Assembly: GCA_030837965.1 (NCBI GenBank)
Contig: JAUTXP010000047.1
Span: forward strand, 62,001-126,000
Direction: 5' to 3'
DNA length: 64,000 nt
Source: Acidimicrobiaceae bacterium
Lineage (GTDB): Bacteria > Actinomycetota > Acidimicrobiia > Acidimicrobiales > JAUTXP01
In this document: positions 8,050 to 17,075 of the stretch, one piece after another
Layout: every line of letters begins with the position of its first letter
Numbering within the stretch: the first letter of the stretch is position 1
The notes under the pieces: model-generated
What the model saw: only the letters and a program-made list of their open reading frames with translations
The model's database searches: none
Told to the model about the DNA's origin: nothing
Position numbers and translations under genes: made by a program

Positions 8050-10070
8050 GCCAGTTCCTCGGTTACGTGGCCATCGGCATCAGCCAAGGGCTGGTGTACG
8101 CGCTGTTGGCGCTCGGCATCGTGTTGATCTACAAGGGCAGCCGCATCGTCAACTTCGCCCATCCGTACTTCGGGCTGCTGGCCGCCTTCGTGTGCTGGTG
8201 GCTCACGGACCGGGCCGGATTCATGCCCTTCGCGGGTGGCACCCGCCCTCGCTTCCTGCTCGCCGCGCTGATCACCGTGGCCCTCATCGCCCTCAACGGG
8301 TTCAGCATCGAGCATTCGATCATGCGCAGGCTCCGCGGCGGCCCGCGGCTGGTGACCCTGGTCGCCACCATCGCCTTGGCCCAAGGCATGGTCGGCATCG
8401 TGCTGTTGCTCTTCGCCCGCAACTTCGAGTCGTTCAACACCTTCCGCAGCCTGCCCACCGTGCTGCCTTGGCACTTCAGCGTCGGAACCCGGGTGGTGAC
8501 CGGGGCCGACATCCAAGTGCTGCTGATCGTGCCCCTCATCTGCGCCGCGCTGGCGGGCTTCTTCCGCTTCAGCAAGTTCGGCGTGGCCGTTCGGGCCGCG
8601 GCCGAGAACGGCGACGCGGCCCGGCTGCTGGGCGTCTCGGTCGACCGGGTGTCGCAGTTCACGTGGGTCACCGGCTCGGTGCTGGCCGCACTGGCGGGCA
8701 TCTTGATCACCGAGGTGCGGGGCAGCCTCGATGTGGCCTCACTGTCCACCGGCTTTTTGGTGCGGGGACTGGCCGTGGCCTTGGTGGGCGGGCTCACCAG
8801 CCTTTCGGGGGCGGTCGCGGGCGGGCTCATCGTGGGACTGGCCGAGGCCATGATCCAGTGGCTGTCGGGCGCGGGCAAGCCCCTCGAGTTCGTGGGCGGC
8901 GGCGGCCCCGAGCTGTTGCTGTTCATCGTGGTCGTGGCCTTTCTCATCCTCAAGCCGGGCGGGCTGTTCGGCGAACGGGAGGAGACGGAGGACAAGGTCG
9001 CCTTCGTCCCCACCCTGCGCGAGCTGCCGGTGCGATTACAGGGCACCATGGCGGCCAAGGCCGTGCGCGTCATGGGCTACGCCATGCTCACCGTGGTGCT
9101 GCTCATCCCGCTCACCACCGGGCCCAAGACCACGGGCACGCTGGTGCTGGTGACGGTGTTCGGCATGGTCGGCGTTAGCCTCACCGTGTTGATGGGCTAC
9201 AGCGGGCAGATCTCCCTGGGCCACTGGGGCTTGGTCGGCGTGGGTGCGTTCGCGGCGGCCAACCTGTTCACCCGCCTCCACATCCCGTACCTGTTGACCA
9301 TGGTGCTGACCGTGCTCATCGGGATGGCCGTGAGCCTGGTGATCGGCCTGCCCGCGCTGCGCATCCGCGGCCTGTACCTGGCCATCGTCACGCTGTCGTT
9401 CAACCTGGCCTGCGAGTACTGGCTCTTCAAGACGCACTTCCTGGCCCAAGGCACGTCCGGTGTATTCATCAACGGTCCCAAGCTGGGACCGCTCAACCTG
9501 GACGACAACAGCAACCGACCCATCTTCTACTTCGCCGTCATCTGTCTGCTGCTGTCCATCGTGGTGGCCCGCAACCTGGCCCGGTCGGGCACGGGCCGCG
9601 GCTTTTTCGCCTTGCGGGAGAACGAGAAGGCGGCGGCCACCCTCGGCGTGCACCTCACCCGGTACCGGCTGTTGTCGTTCGCCGTGTCCGGCGGGATCGC
9701 GGCGCTGGCCGGTGCGGTGTACGGGACCTACAACGGCATCGTGCAGTCCGAGCAGTTCGGCACCGGCGTGTCGCTGGTGCTGGTGGCCATGGTCATGATC
9801 GGCGGGCTGGGCGCGCTTTCGGGTGGGCCGCTGGGCGCGCTGTTGGTGTTCGGCGTACCCGCCTTCTTGGACTTCGCCAACGACTGGGTGGTCAGCATCG
9901 GCACCGGCATCTTGTTGTTGATCGTCATCGTGCGGGCCCGAGGCGGGCTGGCCGGGTTGTTGCAGTGGGCCCGAAGTGGACTGGTCGAGACCATCGACGA
10001 CCTGGCCAAGCAGTCCCAGGCCACGCCGCCCGCACCGACGCCGGTGAGCCCGGCGGCGCCGGCACCATGA
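8046..10070 (+). CDS. Fused LivH-LivM permease (system 1)
   Basis: The 674-residue membrane protein from ATG 8046 (ATGA overlap with the ATPase gene) has two BPD_transp_2 permease domains. The LivH-like half opens with GISQGLVYALLALGIVLIY and has the VRAAAENGDAARLLGVSVD coupling region. After a soluble linker (about 315-335) the LivM-like half has MGYSGQISLGHWGLVGVGAF and ALRIRGLYLAIVTL, both typical LivM motifs. The C-terminus is a short Pro/Ala tail. Together with the fused ATPase, the whole membrane transporter needs only two polypeptides. Substrate specificity would be set by the upstream binding protein. Confidence 0.92.
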   Translation: MSQFLGYVAIGISQGLVYALLALGIVLIYKGSRIVNFAHPYFGLLAAFVCWWLTDRAGFMPFAGGTRPRFLLAALITVALIALNGFSIEHSIMRRLRGGPRLVTLVATIALAQGMVGIVLLLFARNFESFNTFRSLPTVLPWHFSVGTRVVTGADIQVLLIVPLICAALAGFFRFSKFGVAVRAAAENGDAARLLGVSVDRVSQFTWVTGSVLAALAGILITEVRGSLDVASLSTGFLVRGLAVALVGGLTSLSGAVAGGLIVGLAEAMIQWLSGAGKPLEFVGGGGPELLLFIVVVAFLILKPGGLFGEREETEDKVAFVPTLRELPVRLQGTMAAKAVRVMGYAMLTVVLLIPLTTGPKTTGTLVLVTVFGMVGVSLTVLMGYSGQISLGHWGLVGVGAFAAANLFTRLHIPYLLTMVLTVLIGMAVSLVIGLPALRIRGLYLAIVTLSFNLACEYWLFKTHFLAQGTSGVFINGPKLGPLNLDDNSNRPIFYFAVICLLLSIVVARNLARSGTGRGFFALRENEKAAATLGVHLTRYRLLSFAVSGGIAALAGAVYGTYNGIVQSEQFGTGVSLVLVAMVMIGGLGALSGGPLGALLVFGVPAFLDFANDWVVSIGTGILLLIVIVRARGGLAGLLQWARSGLVETIDDLAKQSQATPPAPTPVSPAAPAP

Positions 10071-10106
10071 CCCCGGCACCATGACCCCCAGACCACGACC
10101 CCAGCG

Positions 10107-10772
10107 GTGATCGAGGCCAAGGGCCTGAGCCGCTCGTTCGGCGGACGCGAGGTCGTGCACGACGTCGACTTTCGGGTCGGGCCCGGCGAGGTGGTCGGCT
10201 TCCTCGGCCCCAACGGGGCGGGCAAGACGACGACCATCCGCATGCTGCTCGGCCTGTTGCGGCCCGACCGCGGTTCGGCCGACGTGTCCCGCCCCGTCGG
10301 CTATCTCCCCGAGCAGTTCGCCGGGTACGACGGCATGTCGGTTCGGGGCTACCTCCGGTTCATGGCCCGCATGAAGCAGCCCCCGTCGAACGAGGTCGAC
10401 GCGGCTATGGCCCGAGCGGGGGTGGCCGACCTGGCCCGGCGGCCGCTGGCCCGTCTCTCCAAAGGACAGCGCCAGCGCGTCGGTCTGGCCCAGGCCCTGT
10501 TGGGGTCGCCGCCCGCCTTCGTGCTGGACGAGCCCATGCAGGGCCTCGACCCCAAGCAGGTGGTGGACGCCCGTCACGTGGTGCAGTCGCTGGCCCACGA
10601 GGGCGGGGCCGCGGTGCTGCTCTCCACCCACGTGCTGGCCGAGGCCGCGGCCATCTGCGATCGGGTCGTGGTGATCGTCAAGGGCCGGGTGGTGGCCGAG
10701 GAGCGGCCGGGCGACGCGGCCGATCTGGAGGCCAGGTTCTTGCGGCTGGTCGGCCAGGCCGAACTGGCGTGA
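10107..10772 (+). CDS. ABC transporter ATPase, GldA/CcmA-like
   Basis: The 221-residue single ABC domain has Walker A GPNGAGKT (34-41), signature LSKGQ (118-122), Walker B AFVLDEP (138-144) and switch histidine in LLSTHVLAEA. This is the short ABC-2-exporter type of ATPase (GldA, CcmA, NatA class). The start is a GTG; two upstream ATGs hit stops at once. It overlaps the permease gene by 4 nt (GTGA) and so forms a module with the next two genes. Family assignment is firm; cargo is unknown. Confidence 0.88.
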   Translation: MIEAKGLSRSFGGREVVHDVDFRVGPGEVVGFLGPNGAGKTTTIRMLLGLLRPDRGSADVSRPVGYLPEQFAGYDGMSVRGYLRFMARMKQPPSNEVDAAMARAGVADLARRPLARLSKGQRQRVGLAQALLGSPPAFVLDEPMQGLDPKQVVDARHVVQSLAHEGGAAVLLSTHVLAEAAAICDRVVVIVKGRVVAEERPGDAADLEARFLRLVGQAELA

Positions 10773-11500
10773 GGGGCCTGCGGGCCACCCGGGCCACCCG
10801 GGCCACCTGGGCCGTGGTGGGCAAGGAGCTGGTGGTCCTGTGGACCTCGCCCCTGCCCTACGTCGTCGGGGCTCTGTTGCACATCGTGCTCGGCACCCTG
10901 TACGTGAACCAGTTGCAGGCGCGGGGCCAGGCCCTGGCCCAGCCGCTGTTCCCGTTGGCGGGCTTCCTGCTCATCGCCCTCGTCCCCATCCTCACCATGC
11001 GCACGTTGGCCGACGAGGCCCGCACCGGCTCGCTCGACCTGCTGCACGCGGTACCCGTTCCGACCCGCGCCCTGGTCGTGGGCAAGTGGCTGGCGTCGTG
11101 GGTGACCACCCTCGTCGTGCTGGCCCCCGCCACCCTCTTCGCCGTCTTGTTGGCATGGTGGGGGAACCCCGACCGGGGCCCGATCATCGCGGGCTTCGCC
11201 GGACTGGCCCTGCTCAGCGCGGCGGTGGCGGGCGTCGGCCTGCTGGCCTCGTCGCTCACGTCCAGCCAGCCGGTGGCGGCCATGGTCGGGTTCTTCGTGG
11301 CCCTCCTGTTGTGGTTCGCCCACGTCGGCTCGGAGACGACGTCGGCGGGCCCGCTGCTGGCCGGGTTCTCGATCAGCGAGCGGCTGCGCTCGTTCGCGGG
11401 CGGCGCCATCGACTCGTCGGACGTGGGCTTCTTCGTGCTCCTCACCGCAGCCGCCTTGGTCGCCGCGGCCACTGTCGTCCAAGGCCGGCGGCTGCGATGA
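10769..11500 (+). CDS. ABC-2 permease, GldF-like
   Basis: The 243-residue integral membrane protein has about six helices. The segment LVPILTMRTLADEARTGSLD, followed by LLHAVPVPTRALVVGKWLAS, is the conserved loop and helix of GldF/NosY-type ABC-2 permeases. The N-terminus contains a short (Ala-Thr-Arg)n repeat from three tandem GCCACCCGG units. It overlaps both neighbours by 4 nt. In Bacteroidetes GldAFG supports gliding motility, but outside that phylum homologues are general ABC exporters with undefined cargo, so no gliding role is claimed. Confidence 0.85.
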   Translation: MRGLRATRATRATWAVVGKELVVLWTSPLPYVVGALLHIVLGTLYVNQLQARGQALAQPLFPLAGFLLIALVPILTMRTLADEARTGSLDLLHAVPVPTRALVVGKWLASWVTTLVVLAPATLFAVLLAWWGNPDRGPIIAGFAGLALLSAAVAGVGLLASSLTSSQPVAAMVGFFVALLLWFAHVGSETTSAGPLLAGFSISERLRSFAGGAIDSSDVGFFVLLTAAALVAAATVVQGRRLR

Positions 11501-12822
11501 GCGCGTTCGCCCGCCGCCTGGCGGCCACCGCGGCCGCCCTCGCCGTGCTCTTCCTCGCGGGCGTGCAACTCGAACGGCATCGCACCCAGTTCGACCTCAC
11601 CGCCGACGACCACTTGACCTTGAGCGACCAGACCCGACAGGTCGTCAAGGCCGTGCACTCGCCCACCACGATCGTGGTGTTCCTGCGCAGGGGAGAGGCA
11701 GGAAGGGCCGAGGCCGCGGCCTTGCTGTCTCGGTACCGCAGGCTGAATCGGCGCATCTCGTTTCGCGTCACCGACCCGGACGAGGCGCCGGGCCAGGTGC
11801 GGCGGCTCAACGTCGACCCCGCGCTTGGGGGAGTGGCCATCGCCGCGGGCAGTCGCAGCGAGCAGGTGCCCTTGGCCAGCGAGCAGGACATCACCGCGGG
11901 CCTGGCCCGGCTGCTGCGCCCGGGCGACGCCACCGTGTGCTTCGCCACCGGACACGGCGAGGTGGAGACGGGCCTGGAGACGGGGGAGGGCCTGTCGCAG
12001 GCCGCTGGCCTGTTGCGGGTCAACGGCTACAAGGTCGAGACCGTCGACTTGTTGGCCGACCCGAACGTGCCCGCCCGATGCCGGAGCTTGATCGTGGCCA
12101 CGCCCACTGCACCCCTGGGCCAGGCGGGCGCCAACATGAAGGCGTGGCTGGACGGCGGCGGGCGCGTCCTGTTCCTCGCCGATCCCGTGTCCACTGTCGA
12201 CCTCAACGAGGTGCTCGGCCCGTACGGGCTCGGGCTGGACAGAGGCATCGTGCTCGAAGGCGACGACGGGTCGCGCCTCAAGGACGACCCCATCACGTTG
12301 GTGTTGCGCGACTACCGCTCGGCCAGCCCCATCGTGCGCCGCCTGCCCCCGGCCGTGCTGCCCGGCGCCCAAGCCGTGAGCCAGGTCGACGTCGACCAGA
12401 ACGCAACGGTGGCCGTGGCCCGGTCCAGCGCCAAGTCGTACCTCGAACGCCAGCCCGGTCAGCCCAGCTTCGACCCGGCCACGGACCGGCCTGGCCCGCT
12501 GGTCGTGGCGGCCACTGTCGAGCAGCCCCGCAACGAGGGCGGGCGCATCGTGCGGCCCCGCCTGGCCGTCATCGGCGACGTCGACTTCGCCACCAACTCC
12601 TTCCTCGGGGAGGCGGGCAACTCGCGTCTGTTCATCCAGACGGTGGACTGGCTCACCCTTCGATCCGATTTGGTGTCCGTCGACCCGAACATCCCCGACT
12701 TCCGGCCGTTGGAGCTGACCCGGTCCCGCCTCGGCTACGCCCGCTTGCTGTCCGGCGTCGTCGTCCCTGGCCTGTTCCTGCTGGCCGGGGCCCTGGTCTG
12801 GGCCGTGCGCAGAACACGCTGA
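11497..12822 (+). CDS. GldG-like ABC transporter auxiliary protein
   Basis: The 441-residue protein has an N-terminal membrane helix (about 6-24), a large extracytoplasmic domain and a C-terminal helix (about 412-436). FDLTADDHLTLSDQTRQVVK and a later CFATGHGEVE match the GldG / ABC_transp_aux family, which has a thioredoxin-like plus flavodoxin-like external domain. It is usually encoded directly after the GldF-type permease, as here (4-nt overlap), and is thought to be the periplasmic part of the exporter. Many unrelated bacteria carry this three-gene set. Confidence 0.85.
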   Translation: MSAFARRLAATAAALAVLFLAGVQLERHRTQFDLTADDHLTLSDQTRQVVKAVHSPTTIVVFLRRGEAGRAEAAALLSRYRRLNRRISFRVTDPDEAPGQVRRLNVDPALGGVAIAAGSRSEQVPLASEQDITAGLARLLRPGDATVCFATGHGEVETGLETGEGLSQAAGLLRVNGYKVETVDLLADPNVPARCRSLIVATPTAPLGQAGANMKAWLDGGGRVLFLADPVSTVDLNEVLGPYGLGLDRGIVLEGDDGSRLKDDPITLVLRDYRSASPIVRRLPPAVLPGAQAVSQVDVDQNATVAVARSSAKSYLERQPGQPSFDPATDRPGPLVVAATVEQPRNEGGRIVRPRLAVIGDVDFATNSFLGEAGNSRLFIQTVDWLTLRSDLVSVDPNIPDFRPLELTRSRLGYARLLSGVVVPGLFLLAGALVWAVRRTR

Positions 12823-12853
12823 CCGGCCCAAGCCGGGCATTTCCCTGCTCAGT

Positions 12854-15817
12854 TTGCCGACTCGGACTGCCGATTCCTCCCAGGTGGGTCGACCTGACGC
12901 CACCGAGTCGACGCGGGCGACGCGGCATGTCTCGGGCTCGCTGACCTGGAATGTGGTGAACCTCGTCCGCCGAGAGGCGGGCGACGTCGGCGTGCGCCGG
13001 ATGCTGGACCGGTCCGGTCTGGCCGGGCGGCTGTCCCAGCTCGAAGACGATGGGTCGTGGACGTCGTTCGCCGATGCCCGGTCGCTGTTTCAAGCCGCGG
13101 TGGACGTGGTCGGCGACCCGCACGCGCTGCGCCGGGTGGGTGCGGCCATCGCCCGCCAGGACATGACCAGCGAGGTCGTCGCCCTGTTGCGCACGTTGGG
13201 CGGACCGGGCGAGGTGCTGCGCCACATCGACCAGGTCGTGCCCAAGTTCTGCACTGTCGTGCGCATGGAGGCGGTGGAGGTGGGGGACGGGTTCGCCGTC
13301 TTGAGCGCCCACAACCTGCCCGGTTTCGAGCGCTACTCGCTGCTGTGCGACTTCACGGCCGGGCTGTTGGAGCAGGCGCCGCTGCCCTTCGACCTGCCGC
13401 CCGCACGCGTGGTGGAGGAGGCGTGCATCCTCGACGGGGCCGATCGCTGCCTGTTCCGGGTCGCGTGGCGCGAGGGGAACGGCGCGGCGGCGGACATCGG
13501 GGTGTCGGCCGAGTCGGAGTCGGTGGAGTCGGAGTCGGCAGAGTCGGAGTCGGTCGAGTCGGTGGCGGCCGAGTTGGCCGTGCTCACCTCCCGCTTCGCG
13601 ACCTTCCAGGAGACCGCTTCGGACTTGGTGTCGATCCACGACATGGGCACCCTGCTCGATCGCATCACGGCCAGGGCGGGCCTGTCGGTGCGGGCGCCGC
13701 GCCATGTGCTGGTCGTGCGGCCGACGCGGCGAGGCCCGCTGCAGATCCACGCCGAGGGCTGTACCGAGGAGGAGGCCGAGGCCCTGGCCGCCGACATCAT
13801 GGCTGCCGACATGGCCGATGGTGCCGACGGTACTGACCGCGACCGGGAAAGCTCGATGCTGGTGGTCGAGGTCAAGTCCGTCCACCAGGACTATGGCCGA
13901 CTGGCCGCGGTCTACGACCCTGGGGTCGCGTTCTTCCCGGCCGAGCGCGACTTGTTGGCCGCCTACGCGCGGTTGGCCGCGGCGGCCTTGGACAGCGCCA
14001 CCGCACTGGCCCACTCCCGTCGCCAGACGGCTACGGCCGAGGCCTTGTTGGAACTGGCCAGGGAGCTGGCCGCGGTGGCGGGCGAGGACGAGTTGGCCGC
14101 CCGCCTGGCCCGGGCCATCCCGACGGTGGTGAACACGCGTGTGGCGGGCGTGTGCCTGTGGACCCAGGACGACGGCCTGCGAGTCGCGTCGGTGGAGGGG
14201 GTGAGCGCGGAGACCAGGGCCATGCTCGAAACCGTGGTGATCCACCCGCACGACACGCCTGCGCTGCGCCGGCTGTTGGACAACCCAGGGCCTGGCTTTA
14301 TCGGCGTGGGCGACGACGACCCGTTCCTCGTCCCCTTGGTGCAGATGGTGGGTATGCAGGCGGCTGCATACGTCCCCATCCGCAGCGGCGACCATCTCAT
14401 CGGCGTGGTGGCCGCCGCCTTCGACCGGGACGCGGCCGATCTGGCAGGCGACGCCGACTTGGTGGCCCGACTCGAAGGGCTGGCCGACCTGGCCGCGACC
14501 GCGCTGCACAACGCCCGGCTCATCGAGCGCATCCAGCACCAGGCCCTCTACGACCCGGTGACGGGACTGCCCAACAAGCGGCTGCTGGAGGAGCGCATCA
14601 CCGCCGCCTTCACGGCCCGCAGGCGCACGGGCGACCGGTTCGGCCTCTTGCTCGTGGACCTCGACCGATTCAAGAACGTGAACGACACGCTGGGCCACGA
14701 ATTGGGCGACCGGCTGCTCTGCCAGGTCGCCGACCGCCTGCACTCGGTGGTGCGCGAGGACGACACGCTCGCTCGGCTGGGCGGTGACGAGTTCGCCCTG
14801 CTGCTGTCGCGCCTCGAGCACGTCGACGTGGCCGGCAACGTGGCCGAGCGGGTGCAGCGGGCCTTGGCCGACCCGTTCGACCTGGGCGGGCACCGGCTGT
14901 TCATGACGGCCAGCGTGGGCATCGCCACCGCGCCAGAGGACGGCCACGATCCGGCGACCATGTTGAAGAAGGCGGACATGGCCATGTACCGGGCCAAGGA
15001 GCAAGGCCGCAACCGCCATGCCTTCTACAGCCCCGGCCTCGACCGCGAGTTGTCGGCCCGGCTGCGCATGGAGAGCGACCTGCATCAGGCCATCGCCCGG
15101 GACGAACTGGTCGTGCACTACCAGCCCCAGGTCTCGCTCAGCACCATGGCCGTGATCGGCGTCGAGGCGCTGGTGCGATGGGTCCATCCCGACCTTGGTT
15201 TCGTGGGGCCGGACATGTTCATCCCGCTGGCCGAGGAGACCGGCCTCATCGTCGACATCGACCGGTGGGTGCTGGACGAGGCCTGTCGTCAGGCGCGTGA
15301 GTGGGCCAACGACGGCATAAACCTGCGGGTCGCGGTCAACGTGTCGAACAGGGACCTGCGCGACGTCGGCTTCGTCGACCGGGTGCTGGCCGCCTTGGAC
15401 GGCAACCATCTGTCTTCGGACATGCTCGAACTCGAAGTCACCGAGCAGGTGGTGGACACTGGCGAGCCGGTGGTGCTCGGTGTGCTGGAGCGGTTGCGGA
15501 CCCAAGGTGTTCGTCTGGCCATCGACGACTTCGGCACCGGCAACTCCGGTCTGGCCCGACTGCGGTCCTGTCCCATCCAGACGTTGAAGATCGACAAGTC
15601 GTTCGTGCAGGAGGTGACGGGCTCGGCCCATCACGCCCCGCTGTTGGCGGCCATGATCGGACTGGCCCACGACCTCGGGTTGCACGTGGTGGCCGAAGGG
15701 GTGGAGACGCCCGAGCAGGGCGCCTTCCTGCGCCGCCGCCAGTGCGATCTGGCCCAGGGCTTCTACTTCAGCAGGCCCCATCCGGCCGCCGACATCAAGG
15801 CCCTCGTCACCCGCTGA
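12854..15817 (+). CDS. Bifunctional GGDEF-EAL protein with GAF-like sensor (c-di-GMP turnover)
   Basis: The 987-residue protein starts at TTG 12854; the true start is uncertain because no ribosome site is visible. Residues 30-210 are an unrecognised sensor domain ending RVVEEACILDGADRCLFRVAW, reminiscent of V4R/heme-NO-binding-like sensors. A Glu-Ser repeat linker follows (220-237), then one or two GAF-like regions (about 245-560). The GGDEF domain has an intact GGDEF (643-647) and the product-inhibition RxxD five residues before it (REDD). The EAL domain has intact EAL (771-773) and DDFGTGNSGLARL. Both synthesis and breakdown of cyclic di-GMP are therefore possible. It is probably cytosolic, since no membrane helix is visible. 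Confidence 0.92.
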   Translation: MPTRTADSSQVGRPDATESTRATRHVSGSLTWNVVNLVRREAGDVGVRRMLDRSGLAGRLSQLEDDGSWTSFADARSLFQAAVDVVGDPHALRRVGAAIARQDMTSEVVALLRTLGGPGEVLRHIDQVVPKFCTVVRMEAVEVGDGFAVLSAHNLPGFERYSLLCDFTAGLLEQAPLPFDLPPARVVEEACILDGADRCLFRVAWREGNGAAADIGVSAESESVESESAESESVESVAAELAVLTSRFATFQETASDLVSIHDMGTLLDRITARAGLSVRAPRHVLVVRPTRRGPLQIHAEGCTEEEAEALAADIMAADMADGADGTDRDRESSMLVVEVKSVHQDYGRLAAVYDPGVAFFPAERDLLAAYARLAAAALDSATALAHSRRQTATAEALLELARELAAVAGEDELAARLARAIPTVVNTRVAGVCLWTQDDGLRVASVEGVSAETRAMLETVVIHPHDTPALRRLLDNPGPGFIGVGDDDPFLVPLVQMVGMQAAAYVPIRSGDHLIGVVAAAFDRDAADLAGDADLVARLEGLADLAATALHNARLIERIQHQALYDPVTGLPNKRLLEERITAAFTARRRTGDRFGLLLVDLDRFKNVNDTLGHELGDRLLCQVADRLHSVVREDDTLARLGGDEFALLLSRLEHVDVAGNVAERVQRALADPFDLGGHRLFMTASVGIATAPEDGHDPATMLKKADMAMYRAKEQGRNRHAFYSPGLDRELSARLRMESDLHQAIARDELVVHYQPQVSLSTMAVIGVEALVRWVHPDLGFVGPDMFIPLAEETGLIVDIDRWVLDEACRQAREWANDGINLRVAVNVSNRDLRDVGFVDRVLAALDGNHLSSDMLELEVTEQVVDTGEPVVLGVLERLRTQGVRLAIDDFGTGNSGLARLRSCPIQTLKIDKSFVQEVTGSAHHAPLLAAMIGLAHDLGLHVVAEGVETPEQGAFLRRRQCDLAQGFYFSRPHPAADIKALVTR
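13511..13564 (+). repeat. In-frame GAGTCG repeats coding a Glu-Ser linker
   Basis: The sequence iterates GAGTCG units, giving alternating Glu and Ser (with Val or Ala interruptions) at residues 220-237 of the GGDEF-EAL protein. Such slippage-prone repeats can vary in length between strains. It separates the N-terminal sensor from the GAF-like region. Confidence 0.85.
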
Positions 15818-15853
15818 GCCTTCTCCCTCGCCTCCCTTGCCTCCCTTGTCGGA

Positions 15854-15896
15854 CTGGAGGACATGCCTTGCGGAAACGGCAGGCCATGTCCTCCAG
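15854..15896. repeat. Family B palindrome, copy 1
   Basis: CTGGAGGACATG (15854-15865) and its reverse complement (15885-15896) are joined by a partly paired, GGAAAC-containing loop. It sits between the convergent GGDEF-EAL and csbD-like genes, where it could end transcription from the left. Copy 2 (20859-20901) shares the CATG subtype. Confidence 0.85.
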
Positions 15897-15931
15897 ACCT
15901 GCGGGGGTGGGGGGCTCGGGGTGCAGACGCG

Positions 15932-15971
15932 GCAAGGGGGCCGCCCGCCGTTGCTCGGTCGGCCCCCTTGC
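15932..15971 (-). terminator. Hairpin terminator of the csbD-like gene
   Basis: GCAAGGGGGCC (15932-15942) and GGCCCCCTTGC (15961-15971) form a perfect 11-bp stem with an 18-nt loop. It lies 23 bp past the csbD-like stop on the minus strand. There is no strong T-tract, which is common in GC-rich actinobacteria. Confidence 0.6.
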
Positions 15972-15994
15972 GTCAAGCCCTCAAACGGGCCCGC

Positions 15995-16159
15995 TCAGTC
16001 CCGGTTGAGGACGTCCTTGACCTTGTCGGATGCGTCACCGACCTTGTCCTTCACGGTATCGGTGAACTGGTCGACCTTGCCCTCTCGCTTGAGGTCCTTG
16101 TCGTCGGTGAGGTCGCCTGCAGCTTCTTTGGCCTTGCCTTTGATGTCGTCGATGCCCAT
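15995..16159 (-). CDS. CsbD-like stress protein
   Basis: The 54-residue highly charged protein begins MGIDDIKGKAKEAAGDLTDD and continues with repeated Lys/Asp helices (GKVDQFTDTVKDKVGDASDK). This is the CsbD-like family pattern of an N-terminal IKGKAKEAAG segment and a short amphipathic repeat. CsbD proteins are general-stress proteins (sigma-B regulated in Bacillus) whose molecular role is unknown. The protein is soluble and cytosolic. It is followed by its own hairpin terminator and lies 35 bp downstream of the VOC gene on the same strand, so it may be co-transcribed with it. Confidence 0.88.
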   Translation of the reverse strand: MGIDDIKGKAKEAAGDLTDDKDLKREGKVDQFTDTVKDKVGDASDKVKDVLNRD

Positions 16160-16194
16160 GCCCCTTGCCTACCCGTCGACCGGTCTCGGAAACG

Positions 16195-17013
16195 TCAGCG
16201 CGAAACGAGCCGCAGTCGGGTGCCCTTGTTCTCGCTCGGGTTCACTGTGCCCGCACTGTCGGTCTCGAAGGCCAGGTACAGCACCCGACCCGGCCTGCCT
16301 TCCAGCCACGCGGCGACAGGACTGGTAGGACCGGTCGGCTCGACCAGTCGCACGCGGCCGGGTCCCTTCCACCCCAGCTCGACCCAGCGCGTCTGGTTGG
16401 ACTGGTCCTCGCCCGCGTCGACCCGCTGCCCGGACAACAGGCCCTCGAACAGCCGCAGCCCCTCGTCCATGGACGACACCGCGTGGGCCACGTGCAACAG
16501 CGCAGCGGGCTTGCGGCCCGCCGGGGGAGAGGGCAGCGCGGGCGGGGGCGGGCTCTGCCAATCGCCCGAGGCCTGGGCCAGTTGCACGACGACGCCGGGC
16601 GCGTCCTTGGGATGCAGGAACGCCTCCTTCCAGTCGGGGTTGTCCAACTGGGCGTTGACCGGCCGATAGCCCGCAGCCTCGGCCGCGGCCAGCCCGGCGT
16701 AGATGTCCCTCACCTTGTAGGTGAGGTGGTGGGGGCCGGGCCCGTTGCGGTCGAGGAAGCGGCGCAGGAAGTCGTTGTGCTCCACGTTGGCGGGCTCGAG
16801 GACTTCGAGCTTCATGCCGTTGGCGTAGCGGATCTGGGCCGCGGCGAAGCCGATGGCCTCGCCGCCCGAGACCCACTGGCCCGCCAGTTCGGCGATGTAG
16901 CGGGGCCAGACGTCGGTGTGGTGCTCGACGGCCACGGCCACGTGGTCGAGGTCGATGTCGGATGCGGGGATGCGCGAGTGGCGTGGGTCGTCGGATTCGG
17001 CGGGAGCGGCCAT
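16195..17013 (-). CDS. VOC (glyoxalase/bleomycin-resistance) superfamily protein
   Basis: The 272-residue protein has two VOC-type halves. The first contains LDHVAVAVEHHTDVW with the metal-ligand His, and IRYANGMKLEVLEP with the Glu ligand, followed by GPHHLTYKVRDI, closely resembling methylmalonyl-CoA epimerase. The second half (from about 165, LLHVAHAVSSMDEGL) is weaker, with HxxH-like features. VOC proteins include epimerases, dioxygenases and glyoxalases, so the reaction is unassigned. It is divergent from the amidase gene with a 62-bp gap. Confidence 0.75.
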   Translation of the reverse strand: MAAPAESDDPRHSRIPASDIDLDHVAVAVEHHTDVWPRYIAELAGQWVSGGEAIGFAAAQIRYANGMKLEVLEPANVEHNDFLRRFLDRNGPGPHHLTYKVRDIYAGLAAAEAAGYRPVNAQLDNPDWKEAFLHPKDAPGVVVQLAQASGDWQSPPPPALPSPPAGRKPAALLHVAHAVSSMDEGLRLFEGLLSGQRVDAGEDQSNQTRWVELGWKGPGRVRLVEPTGPTSPVAAWLEGRPGRVLYLAFETDSAGTVNPSENKGTRLRLVSR

Positions 17014-17063
17014 GGGCAGAGCCTTGTCCGCACGCGCCCCGGTGCTGCAAGTCCGAGTGGGCC

Positions 17064-17069
17064 TAGTGT
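17064..17069 (+). promoter_or_regulatory. Leaderless-type -10 box (TAGTGT) for the amidase
   Basis: TAGTGT is followed by exactly six bases and then ATG 17076. No ribosome binding site fits in between, matching a leaderless transcript. Confidence 0.5.
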
Positions 17070-17075
17070 CCGCGC

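Noticed and set aside
10107-12822. Gliding motility genes gldA-gldF-gldG
   Set aside because: The families match, but outside Bacteroidetes this three-gene set is a general ABC exporter; no other gliding genes are present.
12653-15976. Very long reverse-strand open frame (about 1100 codons) opposite the GGDEF-EAL gene, and similar ones opposite 3320-6445 and 783-3437
   Set aside because: Translations are Arg/Gly/His/Pro-rich with no domain motifs; they are antisense frames kept open by high GC, while the opposite strand has clear conserved domains.
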